Assembly (NCBI GenBank): GCA_963721365.1
Contig: CAVRJE010000023.1
Coordinates: 372,001-436,000 of the forward strand
DNA: 64,000 bases
Reading direction: 5' to 3'
Origin: CAIQPS01 sp963721365
Lineage (GTDB): Bacteria; Actinomycetota; Thermoleophilia; RBG-16-64-13
Below are positions 8,919 to 18,560 of the stretch, piece after piece. The position numbers and the translations under genes are program-made. The notes under the pieces were generated by a model. That model was not told the DNA's origin. It saw only the letters and a program-made list of their open reading frames with translations, and searched no databases. Numbering within the stretch: position 1 is the first letter of the stretch; every line of letters starts with the position of its first letter.

Positions 8919-11582
8919 CGTGGACGGGTCCTCTCGGTAGATATGGTCATCTCCGCATCCTTCAGACCCAAGGATACCCAACCGCACTCGTCCGTGCGAA
9001 CGATAGTGTCTCCGGCGGCGGCCAGTATGGCGACCGTGCCTCGGTCGGGATGCCCAAAGGTGTTGTTCTTACCGACCGAGATGAGCGCCAGCCTGGCCTG
9101 CAGAGCGGTGAGTAGAGGCTGAGTAGACCGCGCCCCGGCTTCCGTGATGAGGAACGACGATGGCATCGAGCGGCGGAAGGTCGTAGTTCTCCAGGACGTC
9201 CGCTTCGGCGTCACCGGGGAGCAGTACCTCGGCCTCTCTCACGCTCAGCAACGTCACCAGAGAGCCTCCGTTCAGTTCGTCGCCCGACGGCGGACCCCCT
9301 CTCCCGCCCCAGGGATCTCCGTCATCGAGCAAGAGCAGCGACCTGGCCGGCCCGAAGAATGCCATGCTGACGCCATCGAGCGCGAGAGACGACCCCGGCG
9401 AAGCTTGCAGCAGGCGGCTGCCGGCAGCCGCCAGCCGCTTGCGGAACTGCAGGTACTGTCCCGCCTCCTCCCCGCCCGTCTTCCCCGCGCCCGCCGCCCG
9501 GGTACTCCCGGCGGCCCCGCCGGGCGGGGCGGCCACCTCGGTCCGATCCACGAAGGTCGCGACCTCCAGCGAGTCGAGCGCCTCGAGAAGACCGGCAAAA
9601 TGGTCGGCGTGGGGATGGGAGATGACGACCAGATCCAAGCGCCGCACTCCGAGCGCGCGCAACTGCCCTGCAAGATCGCAGCCCTGGGGACCGGCGTCGA
9701 ACAGAGCCGCATGATGCTGCGGAGTCCGGACGAGGACGGCCGTCCCTTGGCCGACGTCGAGGACCCTTACCTCCACCTGCGCGGGCCAGCCTCGTGCGCC
9801 CGAGAACAGCTCGACCGAACGGAACCCGCTGGCCGCGGCGGGGTAGCCCGCGGCCCCGACGAGGAGCGCCACAAGTATCGAGGCGAAGGCCAGGGCGACA
9901 GCCCGCCGCCGGTCGCGCGGTCGACGAGAACGGAGCCACGATACCGAACGGCGAAAGAAGGGCAGCCGTAGACCGAGAGGCAGGGTGACTGCCCGCCCGG
10001 AGAGGGCAAGAGCGGCAGGAAGCACGAGCGCGGCCGCCGCCGCTGCGAACAGCACCCGGCCGATGTCGCCGGCGCCGAGAACCGGCGCGCGTGCGCAGAG
10101 CGTCGAGACCAGAATGGTCCACGACATGGGCAGCGAGGCCAGCGTATCGAGGGCCACGCTGAAACCGCTCCACACGAATCCGAGCAGCACGCTCGCCATC
10201 CCCAGCCCTGTAACACTTGCGAGCGTGGGGACGACCAACAGGTTCGCGAGGGGCGAGATCAGCGAAGTCCTGCCGAAGACTAGAAGCGACACCGGGGCGG
10301 TCCCAAGGGTGGCCGCCAGGGAGACGGCCAGGTTCGCGCGGACCGAATCCGGAAGGCTATGCAGAAGCCGCTCGATCGGCCCTACGAGCGCGAGCATCCC
10401 GGCAAAGGCACAGAACGACAGCTGGAACCCGACGTCAAAGATCGCGAACGGGTTGAGCAGCAACACGACCAGCGCGGCGAACGCCAGCCCCTGCCACTGG
10501 TCGCGCCTCCTCCCGACCAACCGTCCGGCCAGGACGACGACGATCATGGCCGCCGACCGGACGATGGGTGGCGAGGAGCCTACAAAGGGCACCATGAGCA
10601 GCGCAGCGGCGGCGGCGAGCACAAAGCCGGCCCTGCGAGACAGCCGGGCACATCCGGCAAGAGCGATCACTATGGCGGCCAGGCTGGCGACGTGCAGGCC
10701 GCTGACCGAGAGCATATGTGCCGTGCCCGATCGCCGGAATGCATCCATCCACCCCTGGTCGATCCCCGCGGTGTCTCCCATCACCACGCCCTGCAGGACC
10801 TCATTCACCCGCGCGTCGGGTCCGAGACTGAGGTGCTCCTTTGCGGACGAGCGAAGGTGGTCGAACCAGCCGCTCACCCCGCCCCTCTGTCCCCGGTAGT
10901 ACACGTCCGTGGCGCCCTCTACCCGAAGCACCACCTGGATCCCCTGGTGTAGCAGTTGCTTCGCCTGGTCGAACCCGGAAGCCGATGGACCTTGAGGAGC
11001 CCGCCAGGTGCCTCTGACGGCGAGCAGGGCACCCTGGCTGAGAGGCGGCCCGGGTCCTTGCTCGGCGACCGGGCCCGTCGCCTCGCGGACGGGCGCCACT
11101 TCGAGCAGGATCCTCTCGCCGGCCCCGGGCCCGCCGGGTGATGCACCCTGCGCACTTGCGGTCCCCTTGATCGCTCGAACGACCGCGGTGGCGCTTTGCC
11201 AACCTGAGTTGGAACGGACGGGCCCGGTGATCACGATCTCCGCCTCCACCGTCTGCCCGATCCGGGAGGAGAGTACCCCGTCGAGCAGTGACGAGACTCT
11301 CAGCGTGCCCAGGAGAAGGCCGGCGAGAAGCCCGACGAGCACGACGGAGATGAGAGTCACGGCTGGACCCGTCTTGGAGAGTGGGCGCAGGCACGAAACG
11401 ACGTGGCCCGCGAGGATCCCCGCCAGCGCTAGGGTCAGACCCGCGATGGCCGCCAGGTAGCGCCCTGGGAGGAATGCCGCGAGCGAGAGGCCCGCAACCG
11501 TCGCCACGGTCGTGCACCGGGCAAGGCCCGCGCGCCGGACGAACCAGGCAGTCGCGCCGCGACGCGGATCGTCAGCGGCCAT
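8915..11582 (-). CDS. comEC: DNA internalization competence protein ComEC/Rec2, frameshifted near its 3-prime end
   Basis: ComEC forms the membrane channel for transforming DNA and carries a periplasmic metallo-beta-lactamase domain. The N-terminal membrane segments, the central competence domain (HMLSVSGLHVASLAAIV) and the MBL motif ISHPHADHFAGLLEAL are in one frame. After PHHGSRG near 9130 the frame runs to a premature stop at 9069. The conserved end (LLTALQARLALISVGKNN, TFGHPDRG) continues in another frame to the TGA at 8917-8915, which overlaps the holA start. The full span is 3n+1, so one extra base near 9120-9145 explains it. The gene lies 8 bases after comEA. Confidence 0.9.
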
Positions 11583-11589
11583 GCGGGTC

Positions 11590-12276
11590 TCAGAGACCGA
11601 CTAGCGGCCGCAACTGCTCGAGCTTTGCGGGCCCTATGCCGGGCACCTCGCTGAGTTGGTCTATCGCGGTGAAAGGACCGTGGGCCTCGCGGTAAGAAAC
11701 GATCTGTTGGGCGAGTGCCGGACCTATGCCGGGCAGAGAATCGAGCTGCTCCAGGGTGGCCGAGTTGAGCAAGACGGGCCCGCTCGCCGGCGTGTTGCTG
11801 CTCCCGCCCCCACTGGGATCCGCAGAGAGCGCCGGCCCTGCGATGGCCTCCCCGATCCGCGGGACGTAGAGCCTGCAGCCGTCGCTCAACCGGGCGGCCA
11901 ACGGTACCGCTTGCTGGTCGGCCTCCTCGCTGAAGCCGCCGGCCTGGAGAACGGCCTGGAACGCCCGGGCCTCGGACGGCACCTGGTACACACCCGGCCG
12001 CCGGACTGCGCCGGCCACCTGCACGTAGATCAGTGGAGGCTCCGTGATGGTGGTGCTGCTTGCGGTGGTCGAGACAGCCGGGCCCGGGATGGCCGACCCC
12101 GCCGGCCAGACCGAGCCTTCAGCCCCGGCCTGTGCCCCGGAGACGTCCAAGACCATACCCTCCGTCTGCACGCCGCCGGGCGGGCGCATGGCCAGCAGCC
12201 CAAAAGCCCCGACCATGAGGACGAGAAGGCCGGCTGCTGCGTAGACGAGAAGCCGTCTTTTCGGGATAGTAGCCAT
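11590..12276 (-). CDS. comEA: Competence protein ComEA (SLBB and helix-hairpin-helix)
   Basis: ComEA is the membrane-anchored double-stranded DNA receptor of competence. The 228 residue protein has one N-terminal membrane anchor (LLVYAAAGLLVLMVGAFGLL, about residues 9-28). A Thr/Ser-rich linker follows, then an SLBB domain (IYVQVAGAVRRPGVYQVPS) and a C-terminal helix-hairpin-helix pair (LNSATLEQLDSLPGIGPALA and LSEVPGIGPAKLEQLRPLVG). It heads the comEA-comEC-holA run. No pilus or assembly genes are in the window, so whether the cell is competent is unknown. Confidence 0.93.
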   Translation of the reverse strand: MATIPKRRLLVYAAAGLLVLMVGAFGLLAMRPPGGVQTEGMVLDVSGAQAGAEGSVWPAGSAIPGPAVSTTASSTTITEPPLIYVQVAGAVRRPGVYQVPSEARAFQAVLQAGGFSEEADQQAVPLAARLSDGCRLYVPRIGEAIAGPALSADPSGGGSSNTPASGPVLLNSATLEQLDSLPGIGPALAQQIVSYREAHGPFTAIDQLSEVPGIGPAKLEQLRPLVGL

Positions 12277-12373
12277 GCGCGGAGGCTACCGCGCATGGCC
12301 TCCCCCCGGACTACGACCTCGGGATTAGATTGGCGGCGCTAGAGCGGGATCGGCGGCACCAGCGCGCGTCGCA

Positions 12374-12946
12374 CTAGAAGTTCTCGCAGTAGATCTCGAA
12401 GTAGCCCTGAGGCTTGCCACAGACCGGGCACACCCGGGGCGCTTCGTCACCCTCGTGGACGTGTCCGCACTCCACGCATTTCCACATCACGGGGCCGTCC
12501 TTGCGGAACACCCGTCCGCCCTCGACGTTCGCGAGCAGCTTCCGGTAGCGGCGCTCGTGGTACTTCTCCACTCCCGCTATCTTCCGGAACGTCGCGGCGG
12601 CCTTCTTGAAACCCTCCTCTTCAGCCGTCGTGGCGAAGTCGGGATACAGGGTCCCCCACTCCGCCAACTCGCCATCGGCCGCCGCGCGCAGATTGTCGGC
12701 CGTGGAGTGAGCCGGCCCGGCAGGATAGGAGGCGGTGAACTCGGGCGTGCCTCCCTCAAGAAGGCCAAAGAACTGGAACGCATGCGCGCGCTCGTTATCG
12801 GCGGTCTCGAGGAAGAGGTCGGCTATCTGCTTGTAGCCCTCCTCGGCTGCAACCTCGGCAGAGAAGGTGTATCGGTTGCGGGCCTGCGACTCCCCCGCGA
12901 ACGCTTTCATCAGATTCTGCTCGGTCAGAGAACCTTTCATGTCCAT
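12374..12946 (-). CDS. rbr: Rubrerythrin
   Basis: Rubrerythrin is a non-heme iron NADH peroxidase that protects anaerobes from hydrogen peroxide. The 190 residue product starts at ATG 12946, nine bases after AAAGGAG. The ferritin-like diiron domain shows FAGESQARNRY near the N terminus, ETADNERAHAFQ, and EKYHERRY. The C-terminal rubredoxin-like domain carries CVECGHVHEG and CPVCGKPQGY. All iron ligands appear to be present. The gene follows the alpha/beta hydrolase by 60 bases. Its presence supports an anaerobic or microaerophilic host. Confidence 0.95.
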   Translation of the reverse strand: MDMKGSLTEQNLMKAFAGESQARNRYTFSAEVAAEEGYKQIADLFLETADNERAHAFQFFGLLEGGTPEFTASYPAGPAHSTADNLRAAADGELAEWGTLYPDFATTAEEEGFKKAAATFRKIAGVEKYHERRYRKLLANVEGGRVFRKDGPVMWKCVECGHVHEGDEAPRVCPVCGKPQGYFEIYCENF

Positions 12947-13006
12947 CGGGCTGAGCTCCTTTCCAGTCGACGCTACTCCAGCCATGGTACCCGGGGCCGA
13001 CGAGGA

Positions 13007-13762
13007 CTACTCGCCTTTGCCCGGCCGCTTCCCCAAAAGCGTGTCCGCGATGAACGCGGCCACCTGCTCGCCTACCTCTCGCTGTTTGTGCTCGAAAAGA
13101 TGCCCCGCTCCGGCGACGATGGCGACACGCACATCGAGCCGCAGCCCGACCAGCGTCCGCTCCACCACTTCGGGAGGGGCGAGATCGTCCGACTCACCGC
13201 AGACGGCAAGCACGGGGCCTTGGAACCTGGCGAGACCATCGAGCAGGCCCGGCGGCGATTCCTCCCACCCGACCACCAGCGCTATCAGGGCCAGTGCCTG
13301 GACGGGCACGGTACCGGCGCCGGCGGCGAGGGCCGCCATCACACTCCCGAACGAGTAACCGGCCAGGGCAAGAGGCGTCCGCCGCCCCCCATTTGCCGCC
13401 GCCGGCTCGCCGGCTGCCAACCGGCCACGCAGGAACGCGGTGGCCGCCTCCACGTCCCGGTATTCGTCGCTGCCGCTGTATCGCCCCGCGCTTTGTCCCA
13501 CTCCCCGGAAGTTGAAGCGCAGCGAGGCGAAGCCCCGCTCCCGGCAGGCCTGCGCTACCCGGTAGACCACAGGCTGGGCCATGGTGCCCCCATACAAAGG
13601 GTGAGGGTGGGCGACGACGACTCCCCCTGCCACCCGCGGCCCCCCCTCGCCGCCGGTCGCGTCGCTCCCGCCTGCCCCGGCCGGCCACTCCAGGATCCCT
13701 TCCAGCCGGTCGTCGCCGGAGAAGAAGACGTGGCCATGCGGATGGTGCGGCAGGTCGGTCAT
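13007..13762 (-). CDS. Alpha/beta hydrolase (COG2945-like)
   Basis: This 251 residue soluble protein has the alpha/beta hydrolase layout of the COG2945 group. It shows VVVAHPHPLYGGTM near residue 50, SLRFNFRGVGQSAG around the oxyanion region, the nucleophile elbow GYSFGS, and a late GAGHLFEHK histidine. The substrate is unknown. Its ATG overlaps the yajQ stop as ATGA, so it is coupled to yajQ, and rubrerythrin follows. It could be a carboxylesterase or dienelactone hydrolase-like enzyme, but nothing in the sequence decides this. Confidence 0.85.
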   Translation of the reverse strand: MTDLPHHPHGHVFFSGDDRLEGILEWPAGAGGSDATGGEGGPRVAGGVVVAHPHPLYGGTMAQPVVYRVAQACRERGFASLRFNFRGVGQSAGRYSGSDEYRDVEAATAFLRGRLAAGEPAAANGGRRTPLALAGYSFGSVMAALAAGAGTVPVQALALIALVVGWEESPPGLLDGLARFQGPVLAVCGESDDLAPPEVVERTLVGLRLDVRVAIVAGAGHLFEHKQREVGEQVAAFIADTLLGKRPGKGE

Positions 13763-14250
13763 TCCCGATAGTTGACGAACTGCAGGGGCATCCCCAGGTC
13801 GGCTTCCTTCAGGGTCGTTATCGCGTCCTGCAGGTCGTCTCTCTGCTTGCCGGTTATGCGGACCTCCTCGCCCTGGATGGCCGTTTGGACCTTCAGCTTG
13901 GTGTCCTTGATGACTTTGACCACCTTGCGCGCCGTCTCGATATCGATACCGTTGGTGATCTTCACCGTCTGCCGGACCATATCCGCGGCGGCCTTCTCAG
14001 TCGGGCCGAAGACCAGGGCGTCGGGCTCTATGGAGCGCCTTACGACTTTGGCTATGAGCATGTCCTTGATAGCCCGGAGCTTCATATCGTCTTCGGTCAG
14101 CAGGTGGATCTCGCCCTCTTTGCGGTCGAGGTCGATCTGCGTCTTGGATCCCCGAAAATCGAAGCGGGTGGCGATCTCCTTCTTCACTTGGTTGACGGCG
14201 TTGTCCATTTCCTGCATATCGACCCGGCTGACCACGTCGAACGACGGCAT
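13759..14250 (-). CDS. yajQ: YajQ family nucleotide-binding protein
   Basis: YajQ-type proteins are small two-domain nucleotide-binding proteins; some bind cyclic di-GMP, others GTP or tRNA. The 163 residue product begins MPSFDVVSRVDMQEMDNAVN, as in the family, with GGAGG eight bases ahead of the ATG at 14250. It ends DLGMPLQFVNYRE, the conserved tail. Length is normal. The frame is open far upstream of 14250, but that part is antisense to the next gene and lacks homology. It is the first gene of a yajQ-hydrolase pair. Confidence 0.95.
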   Translation of the reverse strand: MPSFDVVSRVDMQEMDNAVNQVKKEIATRFDFRGSKTQIDLDRKEGEIHLLTEDDMKLRAIKDMLIAKVVRRSIEPDALVFGPTEKAAADMVRQTVKITNGIDIETARKVVKVIKDTKLKVQTAIQGEEVRITGKQRDDLQDAITTLKEADLGMPLQFVNYRE

Positions 14251-14364
14251 GCTTGTTCCTCCTTCAGGGAGCGAGACACAGGTCCAGCATAGCGCAACTG
14301 ATAAGCTGACCGGCGAGACCACCGCGATCCGAAACGATCCGTTACGACAAAGGAGAGACGCCCG

Positions 14365-15186
14365 GTGGGCAGAACGGCCCTCGAGGAGCATGGCCAGGAG
14401 TCGATTGTCGCGAGAGGGCCGGCCGGGGTCACCGGGCGCGTCCGGTCGTACGACATCTACAGGGGTCTGCTCCTGACCGCGATGGTGCTCTATCACGTCA
14501 TCGCCAACCTCACACCCCTGCATCGCGACCTCCGCTTCTCCTACTGGATCCCCATGGGGTTCGTGCTTTTCCTGGGAGTCATCCTTGCCCGCTTCTTGGA
14601 GAACAGGACACGCAAGAAGCTCTGGCTGGCGCTGAAAGTCCTGGCCGCCTTCTTCCTGCTGAACATTCCCAAGTACCTCGATCCCGACTTCCGTTTGCTG
14701 GCCCTGGTCCGGGGTGACCTCTACTTCTTCTCCTTCGAGGTCCTGCTGCCCATGGGGCTGCTGATCCTCGTCAGCGTCCCGCTCGATCGAGCGAAACGCA
14801 TCGCCTGGCCTCTTGCCGCGCTGGTGTACGCCTGCATCGTCGCCCTGAGCCTCACCGGGTACGAGAGCTATAACCTGTCCTTCCTTCTCTACGGTCTGGT
14901 GGGCTATTTCGTCGCCCTGAGGGTGGACCTGCATGGCCTGGCCGTCACCCAAAAGGCTTGGTACGCGCTGCCGCTGGTCTTGATCTCCGCCTTCCCCTTC
15001 ATACTGTTGGGCTTCGGCTACTACTTCGATTTCCTGTTCGTCCTGCAGGTGATAGCGTGCTACTTCCTCCTGACTCGTCTGGTCCCGAGCAACAGACCCC
15101 TCGCGTTCGTGGGCAGGCACTCGTTCGTGATCTACATCGCTCACATCATCATCATCAAGGTCATCATGGAGCTCACGGGGTGGTAG
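14365..15186 (+). CDS. Polytopic membrane protein, DUF1624/acyltransferase-like
   Basis: This 273 residue protein has about eight hydrophobic helices. It begins, after an Arg-rich head, with RSYDIYRGLLLTAMVLYHVI and ends with VGRHSFVIYIAHIIIIKVIM. That pattern is shared by heparan-alpha-glucosaminide N-acetyltransferase-like (DUF1624) and acyltransferase-3 membrane proteins. A catalytic role in transferring acyl groups to a cell-envelope sugar is possible but not shown. The GTG start at 14365 follows AAAGGAGAG by about eight bases. It is divergent from yajQ and nine bases ahead of the M23 peptidase gene, which suggests a cell-envelope function. Confidence 0.75.
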   Translation: MGRTALEEHGQESIVARGPAGVTGRVRSYDIYRGLLLTAMVLYHVIANLTPLHRDLRFSYWIPMGFVLFLGVILARFLENRTRKKLWLALKVLAAFFLLNIPKYLDPDFRLLALVRGDLYFFSFEVLLPMGLLILVSVPLDRAKRIAWPLAALVYACIVALSLTGYESYNLSFLLYGLVGYFVALRVDLHGLAVTQKAWYALPLVLISAFPFILLGFGYYFDFLFVLQVIACYFLLTRLVPSNRPLAFVGRHSFVIYIAHIIIIKVIMELTGW

Positions 15187-15195
15187 ACTGCGCGC

Positions 15196-16464
15196 ATGTC
15201 GCCCGACGTCAAACGGAAGGGCCCCCGAGAGCGCGTGCAAGAAACCGGTCGGTCGAGGGTCCTGCTGACACGAATAGCCCACATCGCCGTGTGGGCAGTG
15301 GTCGCCACCCTGGTCTTCACCCTGGTGGGGTCGGCCGTACCGTCCGGCCTCGGCCTCACGCAGGCCTCCGCAGCCACATCCAGTCTCGCCAAAACGAAGG
15401 CCGACCTGGCCCAGGCCAAGAAGGACCTCAAAGCGCTGCAGGCGAAGCTCGACAAGCTGGCCAAGCTGCAAGCGGATGCCGAGAACGACCTGGAGAGCAC
15501 GAAGATCCGCATCGACGAGGTCCAGACTAAGATAGACGCGGCCGAGACCGACCTCGCCGGGTTGCGCGCGCAGTTGGAAGGCCGGCTGGCCGAGATGTAC
15601 AAGAACCGGAACTCAGACGCAACCATCACGTTCTTGAACGTGCTTTTCGCCGGCGACGACACCTCGCTCGCCGCGGTCGTGGAACGCCTCGCCATGGTGA
15701 CCCACATCGCCCAGGCCGACACCGATCTCGTCAACGCCGTTGTGGGCCGGGTGCACGAGCTGAAGACCCTCAAGGCGGACCTCTCGTTGCAGAAGGCTGC
15801 CGAGAAGAAGCAGACCGCGAAGTACGAAGCGGCTCGCGACAAGACCCTGAACGGCCTGGAGAACTCCAAGGACGACTACAACCGGCTGCGTAAGCGTGTC
15901 GCCACCCTTCAGGAGGAGGCGCGCCAGCGCGAAGAGGAAGCGCGCAGAGCCGAGGAGGCCCGCAGAGTCGCCGCCGCGGCCGCCGCCAAGAAGAAGACAA
16001 CGGGCACCACTGCCCATAAGACGACTACCACCACTGGGTCCAGGCCGCCGGTCATAGCAGATTTCGTCTTTCCGGTGGACGGCCCCAACAGTTTCAGCAA
16101 TACCTTCGGGGCGCCTCGTTCAGGCGGAAGGTCGCACCAGGGATGCGACATCATGACCGCCCGCAACACTCCGCTCGTCGCGGTGGTCGATGGGGTCATC
16201 ACCAGCACCAGCCCCTCCAACTCAGGACTGGGAGGCATCACCATCCACCTGCGCGGCGGCAACCGGACCGTCTACTACTACGCCCACCTGTCCTCTATAA
16301 AGAGCGGCATCCGGGCGGGGGTGCGGGTGAGCGCCGGCCAGGTGATCGGCTACGCAGGGAATACCGGCAACGCGAGCGGAGGCGCGGTACACCTCCATTT
16401 CGAGATCCGCCCCAACGGCGGGGCCGCGATCAATCCGTATCCGATACTGATCAAGTACCGGTAG
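15196..16464 (+). CDS. Secreted M23 family peptidase with N-terminal coiled coil (EnvC/NlpD-like)
   Basis: This is a likely peptidoglycan hydrolase or amidase activator. The 422 residue protein has a signal or anchor helix at about 27-50 (IAHIAVWAVVATLVFTLVGS). A long Lys/Asp/Ala-rich coiled coil follows at about 62-285, then a Thr-rich linker and a C-terminal M23 (lysostaphin-type) domain. The zinc-binding motifs HQGCDI and HLHFEI are intact, so it may be an active endopeptidase. The coiled coil resembles that of proteins working with FtsEX, but no ftsEX genes are here. Its last 14 bases overlap the end of the ABC-F gene on the other strand. Confidence 0.9.
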   Translation: MSPDVKRKGPRERVQETGRSRVLLTRIAHIAVWAVVATLVFTLVGSAVPSGLGLTQASAATSSLAKTKADLAQAKKDLKALQAKLDKLAKLQADAENDLESTKIRIDEVQTKIDAAETDLAGLRAQLEGRLAEMYKNRNSDATITFLNVLFAGDDTSLAAVVERLAMVTHIAQADTDLVNAVVGRVHELKTLKADLSLQKAAEKKQTAKYEAARDKTLNGLENSKDDYNRLRKRVATLQEEARQREEEARRAEEARRVAAAAAAKKKTTGTTAHKTTTTTGSRPPVIADFVFPVDGPNSFSNTFGAPRSGGRSHQGCDIMTARNTPLVAVVDGVITSTSPSNSGLGGITIHLRGGNRTVYYYAHLSSIKSGIRAGVRVSAGQVIGYAGNTGNASGGAVHLHFEIRPNGGAAINPYPILIKYR

Positions 16465-18481
16465 CCGAGGACCGCTCCTCCTCGAGCGTGGCGACCGCTT
16501 CGGCCAGTTCCTCCCATTGGGCGTTCGCGGCAACCAGGTGTTCCTTGACGGTCGTCAGCTCTTCACTGGTCGCGTAGAGCAGCTCGTAATCGGAGATGTG
16601 GACCGGGTCGCTGAGGAGGGCCGCCAGTTGCTTCTGACGCTCCTCCAGGGCGAACACCGTCTTTTCGGCTCGCCGATAGCGCCGTTGCAGATCCTTACGC
16701 TCCTGGTAGCCTAGCCGGGGCGCGCCGTCCGGGTCCACAGCAGGCGCCTTCGGGCGGACCTCGACGGCTGCCGGGGCCGCGACGGGCGGCGCCGCGGGTC
16801 CGGTGGGGGCCGCCGAGATGGTGTCCTGCGCCTTCTTCCACAGGTAGTACTCCCAGTCTCCGGGGTAGTGTTTCAGCCGGCCGTCCCTGACTTCGATCAC
16901 CTTCGTGCCGATAGCGTTGATCAGGTGGCGGTCGTGGCTGATGAACACCACCGAGCCCTCGAACTGGCGAAGCGCCTCCGTGAGGACGGCGCGCGAATCC
17001 ATATCCAGGTGGTTCGTCGGTTCATCGAGCAAGAGTAGCCCCGCCGGGTCCATCAGCATCCGGGCCAGAGCCAGCCTCGCCTTTTCCCCTCCCGACAGGA
17101 CGCCCACCTTCTTGGTCACGTCGTCCTCACCAAAGAGAAAGGTCCCCAGATACCCGCGCACCTCGGGAAGGCGCCCGACCGGCCCGGCCACTTCCTCCAT
17201 GGTCTTGAGCACCGTCGTGTCCGGATGGAGCACCTCGAGCTGGTGCTGGGCGAAGTACTCGCGGCGCACCGCATGGCCAAGCTTCACCGCCCCCGCGTCG
17301 GGCTCGATGACCCCCGCCAACAGTTTGAGGAGGGTCGACTTCCCGGCGCCGTTGGGGCCAACCAGCGCGATCTTCTCGCCGCGCTCGACCACCAGATCGA
17401 GCCGCTTGTAGACGACGAGGTCACCGTAGGCCTTGCGGACGTGCTTGACGTCGGCGACCACCCGGCCGGTGCGGGGCGGTTGCGGGAAGCGGAACTTGAT
17501 GGTCTTGCGCTCCAGGGTCGGGGCATCGATCCGTTCGGTACGCTCCAATTTGCGGATCTTCTGCTGCACCTGCTTCGCCTTGGTGTTCTTCGCGCGGAAA
17601 CGGCGGATGAAGGCCTCGGCGGAGTCTATCTCCCGCTGCTGGTTCTTGGCGGCGTTGACCAACGCCTCGTACCGCTGCCTCTTCTCCTCCTCGTAGTGGT
17701 CGTAATCGCCGGCGTAGAGATCGATGACTCCCCGGTCGAGATCGGCGACGTGGGTGACCATCCGGTTGAGAAAGTACCGGTCGTGGCTGATCACTACCAG
17801 TGCTCCCGGCCAGTTGAGAAGGAACTCCTCGAGCCAGATGAGGCTTTCGAGATCCAGATGGTTGGTCGGCTCGTCCATCAACAGCAGGTCGGGCTGCTCG
17901 AGCAGCAGCCGCGCCAGCGCGACCCGCATCCTCCAGCCCCCGGACAGCTCGACTATGGGGCGCCGGAAGTCGGTCTCCCGGAAGCCCATGCCGCGCAGGA
18001 TGGTCTGAGCCCGCGTCTCGAGCTCGTAACCGTGAGCGTTCTCGAACGCCGTCTGAAGAGCCCCGAGCTCGTGGAGAAGCCCGTCGGCGTGGTGTGGCGG
18101 CTCGGTTCGGCCGGCCATGCGGGTCCCCGTGGAAGTCGCCGGCTGCTCCGCGTACGCCCGGCCGATCTGCTCGCCAAGCTCGGCCATGCGGCGTTCCGCA
18201 TCGAGGATCTCGAGATGGGATGCGAGCACCTCCTCGATGACGGCATGATCGGCGATCTCTTCGATCTCCTGCGGAAGGAAGCCGACGCGCAGATCCTTCC
18301 GGGCGCTGATCTCGCCCCCGTCGAGCGACATCTCGCCCACGATGAGGCGAAGGAGCGTCGTCTTCCCGGCTCCATTGGCGCCGACAAGGCCGATCCTCAT
18401 GCCGGGTTTCACATGCAGGCTTGCCTCGTCGAGCACTGTCTGAGTGCCGAACGATTTGGAGATGTCGGTGAGGTGAAGCAT
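16451..18481 (-). CDS. ABC-F family ATPase
   Basis: ABC-F proteins are soluble twin ATPases that act on the ribosome, relieving stalling or antibiotic block. The 676 residue protein starts at ATG 18481 (MLHLTDISKSFGTQTVLDEA). It has two nucleotide-binding domains with Walker A GANGAGKTT and GPNGAGKST, signatures LSGGWRMR and LSGGEKAR, and LMDEPTNHLD and LLDEPTNHLD. An inter-domain linker with RRFRAKNTKAKQVQQKI lies between them. A C-terminal coiled coil at about 595-676 resembles Uup. There are no membrane segments. The subtype (Uup, YdiF or resistance-type) cannot be settled. The gene is convergent with the M23 gene, with a 14 base overlap. Confidence 0.92.
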   Translation of the reverse strand: MLHLTDISKSFGTQTVLDEASLHVKPGMRIGLVGANGAGKTTLLRLIVGEMSLDGGEISARKDLRVGFLPQEIEEIADHAVIEEVLASHLEILDAERRMAELGEQIGRAYAEQPATSTGTRMAGRTEPPHHADGLLHELGALQTAFENAHGYELETRAQTILRGMGFRETDFRRPIVELSGGWRMRVALARLLLEQPDLLLMDEPTNHLDLESLIWLEEFLLNWPGALVVISHDRYFLNRMVTHVADLDRGVIDLYAGDYDHYEEEKRQRYEALVNAAKNQQREIDSAEAFIRRFRAKNTKAKQVQQKIRKLERTERIDAPTLERKTIKFRFPQPPRTGRVVADVKHVRKAYGDLVVYKRLDLVVERGEKIALVGPNGAGKSTLLKLLAGVIEPDAGAVKLGHAVRREYFAQHQLEVLHPDTTVLKTMEEVAGPVGRLPEVRGYLGTFLFGEDDVTKKVGVLSGGEKARLALARMLMDPAGLLLLDEPTNHLDMDSRAVLTEALRQFEGSVVFISHDRHLINAIGTKVIEVRDGRLKHYPGDWEYYLWKKAQDTISAAPTGPAAPPVAAPAAVEVRPKAPAVDPDGAPRLGYQERKDLQRRYRRAEKTVFALEERQKQLAALLSDPVHISDYELLYATSEELTTVKEHLVAANAQWEELAEAVATLEEERSSATGT

Positions 18482-18560
18482 CAGACGGGTAGGATACCAG
18501 CCGGGACGCGCCGTCTCCGCCGACCGGCCGCGCGAGCCTGTCCGGCAGGTGCCGCCCCGG

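Noticed and set aside
14251..15471. N-terminal extension of YajQ by about 400 residues
   Set aside because: The extension is antisense to the DUF1624-like and M23 genes. YajQ has its own ribosome binding site and conserved start at 14250.
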